Source: JAERML01 sp035687895 | GTDB taxonomy: Bacteria; Bacteroidota; Ignavibacteria; UBA10030; UBA6906 | Direction: 5' to 3' | Length of the DNA: 15,702 nucleotides | Assembly: GCA_035687895.1 (NCBI GenBank) | Contig: DASRUE010000060.1 | Span: forward strand, 1-15,702 | Part shown: positions 15,359-15,702 of the stretch, piece by piece | How positions within the stretch are numbered: position 1 is the first letter of the stretch | Layout: every line of letters begins with the position of its first letter | The notes under the pieces: model-generated | Databases searched by the model: none | Seen by the model: only the letters and a program-made list of their open reading frames with translations | What the model was told of the DNA's origin: nothing | Program-made: the position numbers and the translations under genes

Positions 15359-15411
15359 CGAGGCCCCTCGGTGGGCGAAGGCCCGTCCACCTGATGAACA
15401 GATGGGCGGGC
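15345..15411. repeat. Compound multi-hairpin GC-rich element with terminal inverted repeats
   Basis: This 67-bp intergenic stretch is bounded by a perfect 7-bp inverted repeat, GCCCGCC (15345-15351) and GGCGGGC (15405-15411). Inside lie a hairpin CCGAGG/CCTCGG (15358-15371), a hairpin GGGC-GAAG-GCCC (15373-15384), and a longer imperfect stem, CCCGTCCACCTG with CAGATGGGCGGG, around ATGAA (15382-15410, one mismatch and one G-T pair). The outer repeat and the terminator hairpin use some of the same bases, so alternative folds are possible. It resembles small mobile intergenic palindromes (REP-like), but whether it is repeated in the genome cannot be told from one copy. Confidence 0.55.
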
Positions 15412-15429
15412 GTATGAGTTGCAAGGTTC

Positions 15430-15702
15430 TTAGCTCCCTTTCATGAGGGCGTCGGCTTTCTTGAATGCTTCTTTCGCCTTATCAGTCATGCCGAGGACCG
15501 TATAGACTTTTCCAAGCTGCAGCCACAGATTTGTATCGTCCTTCTTTACCTCGGCGCTCTTCTCAAGATACGGGATTGCCATCTTGTATTTTTCCCGATA
15601 TGAGAGGTCCTCTTTATAACTCGAGCCCTTGCCAGCCTTCATGGCCGCTTCCGATTTCTTGTCTGATTCGGTTTTCATGGCCACACCCCAGTTGAGGTAA
15701 CC
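15430..15702 (-). CDS. TPR-repeat protein, C-terminal end (start outside window)
   Basis: Ninety residues are visible and the frame stays open to the right edge, so the start is outside. Seen: a segment YLNWGVAMK, a lysine- and glutamate-rich linker, the helix YREKYKMAIPYLEKSAEVKKDD, and a final tetratricopeptide repeat NLWLQLGKVYTVLGM followed by TDKAKEAFKKADAL, with the usual W, LG, Y, A and A positions. TPR domains bind other proteins; the partner is unknown. The Met at position 15684 is internal to the domain and probably not the start. A terminator-like hairpin follows 71 bases downstream. Confidence 0.8.
   Translation of the reverse strand, partial: GYLNWGVAMKTESDKKSEAAMKAGKGSSYKEDLSYREKYKMAIPYLEKSAEVKKDDTNLWLQLGKVYTVLGMTDKAKEAFKKADALMKGS

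Noticed and set aside
15682..15684. Met as the start of the TPR gene
   Set aside because: The frame stays open to the window edge with protein-like residues (GYLNWGVA) before this Met, so the real start is outside.
1..15702. tRNA, rRNA, CRISPR array, insertion sequence, prophage or defence island
   Set aside because: I looked for cloverleaf tRNA features, regularly spaced direct repeats, transposase or integrase motifs and target-site duplications, and saw none.

Overview
The window reads as ordinary chromosomal DNA from a bacterium of the Bacteroidota/Chlorobiota/Ignavibacteriota (FCB) group. The basis is the gene content: a DUF3109 cysteine-cluster protein, a GlmM-like mutase with a GEGSGG sugar loop, a DUF5723-type outer-membrane barrel, a large beta-rich secreted protein of the kind seen in these phyla, HslUV and RpoN. 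Base composition looks moderately GC-rich (judged by eye), higher than many Ignavibacteria. The phylum is an inference. I see no tRNA, rRNA, CRISPR array, insertion sequence or phage gene.

Left block, minus strand (3396 down to the left edge): AMMECR1-like protein, MEMO-like protein, a Rossmann/DUF2520 protein and a long-form glucose-1-phosphate thymidylyltransferase cut by the window edge. Two of the three junctions are 4-base stop/start overlaps (ATGA and TTGA), so this looks like one tightly coupled operon. A 168-bp divergent gap separates it from the next block.

Middle block, plus strand (3565 to 10941): phosphohexomutase (GlmM-like), rhodanese, an EutN/CcmL microcompartment vertex protein with no other shell gene in view, DprA, a DUF3109 protein, sigma-54 (RpoN), then the two-part protease HslV-HslU. 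All eight genes run the same way with gaps of 23 to 83 bp, compatible with a housekeeping operon. Most of these genes have no clear Shine-Dalgarno sequence.

Right block, minus strand (from the right edge down to 11281): the C-terminal end of a TPR protein, a GC-rich multi-hairpin element ending in an intrinsic-terminator-like structure, a DUF3467 protein, a 697-residue predicted exported protein with four degenerate repeats, and a coupled outer-membrane barrel protein. A 339-bp convergent gap with no confident gene lies between hslU and this block.

The best leads are: (1) the terminator-like hairpin whose T tract touches the Shine-Dalgarno of the DUF3467 gene, an attenuator-like layout; (2) the four-module architecture of the 697-residue protein and its translational coupling to a barrel; (3) the orphan microcompartment vertex protein; (4) the AMMECR1-MEMO pair coupled to sugar-nucleotide genes without its radical SAM partner. 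None of these is proven to be a new system from sequence alone.
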